From Bacillota bacterium (GTDB lineage Bacteria > Bacillota > Sulfobacillia > Sulfobacillales > Sulfobacillaceae): a stretch of DNA of 10,653 nucleotides. Position numbers and translations under genes: made by a program. Within the stretch, counting starts at the first letter, position 1; every line of letters starts with the position of its first letter. The stretch is from contig JAKADI010000023.1 of NCBI GenBank assembly GCA_021820675.1, positions 1 through 10,653 on the forward strand. Reading direction: 5' to 3'. Under the pieces are notes generated by a model. That model saw nothing but the letters and a program-made list of their open reading frames with translations. It was not told the DNA's origin and did not search any database. This document shows positions 6,865-10,653 of this stretch, one piece after another.

Positions 6865-8115
6865 TTAAGGGGCTGACCTTCCCCGCGGAGGGGTCAATCC
6901 CAATTCGCGCCGCCATTTGGCCACCGTACGGCGGGGAACACAAAACCCTTCCCTTTCCAAACATTGGCTAATTATTCGATCGGAGCGGGCCCCGTGCTCT
7001 ATCCAATATCGGATGCGGTGCTGAATAGTCCGGCGATCTGCGCTCGCCCCGGGAACTAGCTGACGCAAGCGCAATATTCCCCGAGGCAGCGCAATCACCC
7101 GATTATGCAATACCCTTTGCACAGTCGTCTCGTGAACCCCAGCGATGGGTGCCACCTGAGCCACGGTTAAAGCCCGGGGTGAGAGGGCATCACCGAGACA
7201 AAATGGCGCTTGCGCAACAACGATAGAATGGGTCACAGCCATCAAGACATCACGGCGTCGGCCCATGACCTTCATCCACTGTATAGCGTTTTCTTGCATG
7301 GAATGCCACGCTGTTCCCGAATTGGCCCGAGGTTCGGCCAGATCCCGCCGACGGCAACGGAGCATATAGGGATCGTTGACCTCAATTTTCCATTCACCTT
7401 GACTGCCTTGTCGCTGCGCCCACAAACTCACCCCCAATCCCCCTGACATCATGTGATCGTCCCGGCCTATCAGAGGATAAGGACGGCAGCGGCGAATATG
7501 CTCCATGGCCGTTGTTACCTGAGGTACCGTCGATGCCGTGACGCGAGCTAACCACGTCGGTTCCCGGAGCCAATCTGCCAGAGGCAATTGGAGGATATCG
7601 CGTTCAACGGAACCATCTAAACCTAAACGTTGGAGTTGAAGCCAGACCGCCTCCGGCACTGACCGTGCACCGATTCCCGGAGGGTCGAGGGATTGCAGGG
7701 CCCAAAGGGCCCTACGGGCATCGGCCGGCGCGACACCCGTCTGAGAGGCCACTTCTGGTACGGTACATGAGACCAGGCCATGAGCATCCAGCGCCTGCCA
7801 CCAATAACGGAATGCCCGTCGTTCGACCAGGGACAACATATTTTCCACTTCCGCAAGTGTCATAAGCCATTCCCACTCTGTCCAGGGATTCGACGCCACT
7901 GTCGATTCCACAGGCCATAGGTAAGGGTGATAGTCAGGATTAGAAACCACCTCGAGAAAAGGGTTGGCTTCAGCGGCCTTCCAACATTGCTCCGCCCATT
8001 CATCATCAGAACGGTCCAACCAAGTGGCCACTTGCATCCATAGGAGCGTTACCGATGTATGAAGCGCGGTCCCGACTTGCACCTGCGATTCCACTCGATT
8101 TCCCGTATGCATCAT
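6865..8115 (-). CDS. rpoN: RNA polymerase sigma-54 factor, short divergent form
   Basis: Sigma-54 directs RNA polymerase to -24/-12 promoters and needs an AAA+ activator to open them. The 416-residue protein (E. coli RpoN has 477, Bacillus SigL 436) has a reduced N-terminal region I ending ANPFLEVV (ENPxLE in the family), the core-binding domain with LDPPGIGARSVPEAVWLQLQ (143-162), the central HTH LTVAQVAPIAGVHETTVQRVL with ALPRGILRLRQL, and a C-terminal RpoN box RRTVAKWRRELGL, close to the classic ARRTVAKYRE. Region I contains few glutamines compared with the Q-rich family norm, and the box has P for A and W for Y. The start region reads TTGATGATG; ATG at 8115 has AGGA eight bases upstream and overlaps the activator's TGA by one base (TGATG), implying translational coupling. 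A TTG at 8118 or ATG at 8112 is possible. It most likely serves the neighbouring activator; whether it also acts genome-wide is unknown. Confidence 0.93.
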   Translation of the reverse strand: MMHTGNRVESQVQVGTALHTSVTLLWMQVATWLDRSDDEWAEQCWKAAEANPFLEVVSNPDYHPYLWPVESTVASNPWTEWEWLMTLAEVENMLSLVERRAFRYWWQALDAHGLVSCTVPEVASQTGVAPADARRALWALQSLDPPGIGARSVPEAVWLQLQRLGLDGSVERDILQLPLADWLREPTWLARVTASTVPQVTTAMEHIRRCRPYPLIGRDDHMMSGGLGVSLWAQRQGSQGEWKIEVNDPYMLRCRRRDLAEPRANSGTAWHSMQENAIQWMKVMGRRRDVLMAVTHSIVVAQAPFCLGDALSPRALTVAQVAPIAGVHETTVQRVLHNRVIALPRGILRLRQLVPGASADRRTIQHRIRYWIEHGARSDRIISQCLEREGFCVPRRTVAKWRRELGLTPPRGRSAP

Positions 8116-9914
8116 CAACTTTTTCCTGCTTTCTTTAGACGGCGGTATATTGTGCTCCGCGAAACTCCTAGTTCGGCCGCCGCAGCACTGACACTACCGG
8201 GATGACGTTTAAGGGCCTGTAGCGTAGGGTCGGGCATCAAAGCCGGAGAACATTGGTACAATAATTCTGGGGTAATCACTCCGTCACCCGCAAAAATCGC
8301 ACACCGTATCAAGACATTGCGCAACTCCCGGAGATTCCCCGGCCAGGAATATGCCATCAAGACCTGCAGGGCCGTTTCGGTGAGCCCCAAAGTCGGTTGA
8401 CCGACTGTTTTACTGGCTTCCTGGAGGAAATAGCGTGCTAAGAGTTTCATGTCGGTGATTCGCTCCCGAAGCGAGGGAACAGTCAATTCGACAACCGCCA
8501 AACGGTAGTATAAGTCGGCACGAAAACGCTGACAGTCAACCAATTCCCTCAGATCGCGATGCGTCGCCGCCACTATTCGGACATCCAAAGGAATGGGCGT
8601 CGTACCGCCCACCCGGACGAGTTCCTGCATTTCGAGCACTCGCAGCAGATAGGGTTGAACAGACAAGGGCAGTTCGCCGATTTCATCCAGGAAAATGGTT
8701 CCGTGATGGGCCGCCTCAAATTTTCCGGCCGCACCCTGGGGGCGAGCACCTGTAAAAGCCCCCCCTTCATATCCAAACAGTTCGGGGCCCACCAAATCGG
8801 ATGGAATCGCACCGCAATTGACGGCTACAAAAGATCCCGATGCCCGCGGGCTAGCTTGATGAATCGCATGGGCCACTCGTTCTTTACCCGATCCCGTTTC
8901 TCCGTACAGCAAGATGGGCACAGATGTGGGCGCGACTTGATCGATTTGATGAATAAGCTCCAGATAAGCCGGGTTCCCCCCTATCAAATCGTGGCGATCA
9001 TATTGAGCTTTCCAATAAGTTGCCGAATTTTCTATTGTCAGCGGCCTTCGCACAACCACCCAGCCAGACAGATTATCCCCCCGACGTAGCGGAATGAGAT
9101 CGCAGGGGAGTTTTGAAAGTTCACGCAACTCGACGCCTGATTTAATCGCACCTTGTAGCTGATGCTGCTCCAATTCGGTCGGAGGCGGGCCGTGGGTCGC
9201 CACCACGCCGCCATAGCCATCCAATAGCCACAAGGTGTCCTGAGCATAGCGGGATACATAACGCAAGAATTGATTGTGAAGCCACTCACGCTCCCCCTCG
9301 GTGGCGATATGGCAAAGGCCCGCCACCATGTCCCCCATCATTTGGAGCAAGGCCGTTGCCGGATGGTACAAATGCTTCTCCCGAGGCCCTGTGACATCAA
9401 CGACACCCAATAACCGTCCCGAATCCCGATCCCATACCGGTGTAGCAGTGCAGACCCAATCGTGAAACGGTGCAATAAAATGTTCCGATCCCCGAACACT
9501 CACAGCTTGTCCCGTCACGAGCGCGGTTCCGATAGCATTGGTACCCGCTCCGGATTCGCTGTAATCGGCTCCTGGCATGAAGTGAATGGCTGTTTCCGCA
9601 CGCCGCCGAACTCCCTGGTCTCCCGCGACGTAAACTAACACACCTTCGGCATTAGTCAACGCGGCCAAATGTCCTGTATCCCGAACCCAGGTGTCTAACT
9701 GATCCAAGAAGGAGGAAGCCGTGGTCAACGGCTTCCATTCCCGCATCGCTGTTGTTGCGGACTCTGTTACCAGTGGCGGCTTTTGATCGGGGGAGATCCG
9801 TCTATGCACACGTTGCCAGCTTTCTTGAATGAGGGGACGGATCGTTTCGGGGACCACTCCCTGGGTTATGAGTTGCTTCCAGCATTCTTTTAGGTCCCTT
9901 TCACTGGATAACAT
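8115..9914 (-). CDS. Sigma-54-dependent activator, AcoR/AcxR type
   Basis: A 599-residue bacterial enhancer-binding protein. Residues about 60-200 form a GAF sensor domain typical of AcoR-like activators (SESGAGTNAIGTAL, then GSEHFIAPFHDWVCTATPVWD and GRLLGVVDVTG). The AAA+ domain spans about 308-540 with Walker A GETGSGKE (338-345), the sigma-54-contacting GAFTGA loop (385-390), Walker B TIFLDE (406-411), arginine finger segment FRADLYYRL (464-472) and WPGNLREL (524-531). A Fis-type HTH closes the protein (GSVSAAAAELGVSRSTIYRRL, about 573-592). All key ATPase and sigma-54-contact residues are present, so it should be active. The GAF ligand is unknown; acetone or a metabolite is likely by context, since proteobacterial acetone carboxylase operons carry a related activator, AcxR. 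The start at 9914 follows a very purine-rich tract with AAGGAGGGGGT. It overlaps rpoN downstream, and has its own promoter. Specific regulatory target is inferred. Confidence 0.94.
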   Translation of the reverse strand: MLSSERDLKECWKQLITQGVVPETIRPLIQESWQRVHRRISPDQKPPLVTESATTAMREWKPLTTASSFLDQLDTWVRDTGHLAALTNAEGVLVYVAGDQGVRRRAETAIHFMPGADYSESGAGTNAIGTALVTGQAVSVRGSEHFIAPFHDWVCTATPVWDRDSGRLLGVVDVTGPREKHLYHPATALLQMMGDMVAGLCHIATEGEREWLHNQFLRYVSRYAQDTLWLLDGYGGVVATHGPPPTELEQHQLQGAIKSGVELRELSKLPCDLIPLRRGDNLSGWVVVRRPLTIENSATYWKAQYDRHDLIGGNPAYLELIHQIDQVAPTSVPILLYGETGSGKERVAHAIHQASPRASGSFVAVNCGAIPSDLVGPELFGYEGGAFTGARPQGAAGKFEAAHHGTIFLDEIGELPLSVQPYLLRVLEMQELVRVGGTTPIPLDVRIVAATHRDLRELVDCQRFRADLYYRLAVVELTVPSLRERITDMKLLARYFLQEASKTVGQPTLGLTETALQVLMAYSWPGNLRELRNVLIRCAIFAGDGVITPELLYQCSPALMPDPTLQALKRHPGSVSAAAAELGVSRSTIYRRLKKAGKS

Positions 9915-9942
9915 GGCCGAGACCCCCTCCTTCCTCCTCGTG

Positions 9943-9960
9943 CGCTCTCACATGAGAGCG
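9943..9960. repeat. 18-bp perfect inverted repeat in activator leader
   Basis: CGCTCTCA-CA-TGAGAGCG: two perfect 8-base arms around a 2-base centre. It lies between the predicted promoter and the activator start, about 20-40 bases after the expected transcription start. The 2-base centre is too short for an RNA hairpin loop without losing pairs, so a DNA operator for a dimeric protein is more likely than a terminator. No T run follows. It could be an autoregulation site of the activator or a site for an unseen repressor. Confidence 0.6.
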
Positions 9961-9986
9961 TTGAACCCTGGACGTTATTGTTATTT

Positions 9987-9995
9987 AGTATAGCA
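9987..9995 (-). promoter_or_regulatory. Extended -10 promoter for activator-rpoN-synthetase operon
   Basis: Minus-strand TGCTATACT fits the extended -10 pattern TGnTATAAT with one mismatch. No good -35 is seen, and no -24/-12 element is present in this 111-base gap, so the activator operon appears to be read by the housekeeping sigma factor. Predicted from sequence only. Confidence 0.55.
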
Positions 9996-10025
9996 AATTG
10001 TGGTGGAGTTGGTTGATATTACCGG

Positions 10026-10586
10026 TTAATCGGAGCTATCCGCCGGCATGGTGGGTAAGGGCCGTCCCAACCATTCCTGGTAAAAGGTCTCAAGGTCAGG
10101 AATGAAGGAATGCACCGGCGGATACCACGGCGGCACAGTTTCGACTTCCAATTGCGTACCACAGCTTGGACAATAATATTCGCGGTACTCTTGCCATGCA
10201 GGGTCAGCCCCCATGAAATTGGGGTAAATTTCCCGAATCGTCTCTGCCGTATTACGCACATAAACCAATGCCTGTTCTTTCCAATTTTCTCGGTAATCGC
10301 CAAATTCAAATCCGCAATCACTCTTGATGATTCGTCGCCCATCCGCGGTCTGCACAACATTCAAATGAAAAGCAAACGGAAGGAGAATCTGGTCGGGATA
10401 GGGCATGCGAGATTGTAAAATTTCGATGACCTGGTCAAACCGATCCGGGTCCTTAAAGGTTGATAACATTTCATGCAGTGTAGGCCAGGTAACCTTGCCG
10501 TCAATCAGTTCCTCGATAGTCTGGCGATCGAATCGACGCCGTCGCCCTGCGGTACGTAAGGACCCGGAATGTTCTGCACTTGGCAT
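10026..10586 (-). CDS. acxC: Acetone carboxylase gamma subunit
   Basis: Small subunit of the ATP-dependent ketone carboxylase, a cytoplasmic alpha2-beta2-gamma2 complex in the known enzymes, which turns acetone and bicarbonate into acetoacetate. The 186-residue protein matches the family along its length: IEELIDGKVTWPTLHEMLSTFKDPDRF (24-50), EILQSRMPYPDQILLP (55-70), CGFEFGDYRENWK (91-103), VYVRNTAETIREIYP (108-122), YYCPSCGTQLEVE (137-149), PPWYPPVHSFIPD and FYQEWLGRPLP at the end. A basic extra segment of about 20 residues precedes the conserved part (RTAGRRRRFD). The zinc-type cysteines are C91, C139 and C142; the family often has CxCGH at the first pair, but here it is SDCGF, so one cysteine is replaced by serine and the histidine by phenylalanine. 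AGGAGGT lies six bases before ATG at 10586. Related subunits also occur in carboxylases for other ketones, such as butanone or acetophenone, so acetone is the best but not the only substrate. Confidence 0.92.
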   Translation of the reverse strand: MPSAEHSGSLRTAGRRRRFDRQTIEELIDGKVTWPTLHEMLSTFKDPDRFDQVIEILQSRMPYPDQILLPFAFHLNVVQTADGRRIIKSDCGFEFGDYRENWKEQALVYVRNTAETIREIYPNFMGADPAWQEYREYYCPSCGTQLEVETVPPWYPPVHSFIPDLETFYQEWLGRPLPTMPADSSD

Positions 10587-10592
10587 AATGAC

Positions 10593-10599
10593 ACCTCCT
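10593..10599 (-). promoter_or_regulatory. Ribosome binding site of acxC
   Basis: AGGAGGT, six bases before the ATG at 10586. A small CTTCC/GGAAG stem (10609-10621) lies just upstream; no promoter is visible between it and the right edge, which suits expression from an operon promoter outside the window. Confidence 0.8.
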
Positions 10600-10634
10600 A
10601 GAATATTCCTTCCGGGGGAAGCGTCCCCGACTAT

Positions 10635-10653
10635 TCAGACGGCCACTTCCTCC
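10635..10653 (-). CDS. Possible last codons of the upstream gene (partial)
   Basis: Reading the minus strand from the right edge, one frame gives EEVAV followed by TGA at 10635-10637, 48 bases before the acxC start. In acetone carboxylase operons a large subunit gene normally precedes the gamma gene closely, so this could be its C-terminus. Another frame ends in TAG at 10631-10633 (RKWPSE), and six codons cannot identify a gene, so this is only a possibility. Confidence 0.25.

Noticed and set aside
8559..9089. A 176-codon plus-strand frame opposite the sigma-54 activator
   Set aside because: It lies antisense to the conserved AAA+ domain, has no ribosome binding site or motif, and is explained by the coding constraint of the real gene.
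9981..10006. CCACCACAATTTGC as a sigma-54 -24/-12 promoter for the activator
   Set aside because: It has TTTGC but lacks the essential GG at -24; the overlapping TGCTATACT is a better SigA-type match.

Overview
All genes that can be supported lie on the minus strand, so the window reads from right (about 10653) to left (1). The gene order dusB - HTH regulator - greA - lysS, the strong AGGAGG-type ribosome binding sites, the TTG and GTG starts and the SigA-like promoters point to a Gram-positive Bacillota/Firmicutes chromosome. A Sulfobacillus-like or related thermophile/acidophile is a guess from gene content only.

Right part (about 10653 to 4820): a probable acetone (ketone) utilisation module. 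It holds, in transcription order, the acetone carboxylase gamma subunit (10026-10586), an AcoR/AcxR-type sigma-54-dependent activator with GAF, AAA+ and Fis-HTH domains (8115-9914), a short and divergent sigma-54 factor RpoN overlapping the activator by one base (6865-8115), and an AMP-forming acyl-CoA synthetase (4820-6805). The alpha and beta carboxylase subunits would be expected just beyond the right edge. Proposed flow: acetone + bicarbonate + ATP gives acetoacetate (carboxylase), the synthetase activates acetoacetate to acetoacetyl-CoA, and a thiolase elsewhere splits it to acetyl-CoA. The activator and sigma factor would switch on the carboxylase genes from a -24/-12 promoter. No such promoter is visible in the window; the activator gene has an extended -10 SigA-like promoter and an 18-bp perfect inverted repeat in its leader.

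Middle (3382-4722): one tryptophan-rich protein of 446 residues that I do not recognise, at the boundary between the ketone module and the housekeeping genes. It is followed by a 201-bp intergenic region with a strong stem-loop and a TGGTATAAT promoter for the next operon.

Left part (3180 to 1): housekeeping block with dusB (tRNA dihydrouridine synthase), an HTH protein of unknown role overlapping it by 10 bp, greA (transcript cleavage factor) with its own promoter, and the first 348 codons of lysS (lysyl-tRNA synthetase, class II), which runs off the left edge.

No tRNA, rRNA, CRISPR array, insertion sequence or tandem repeat array was seen. No stretch longer than about 300 bases lacks a gene.
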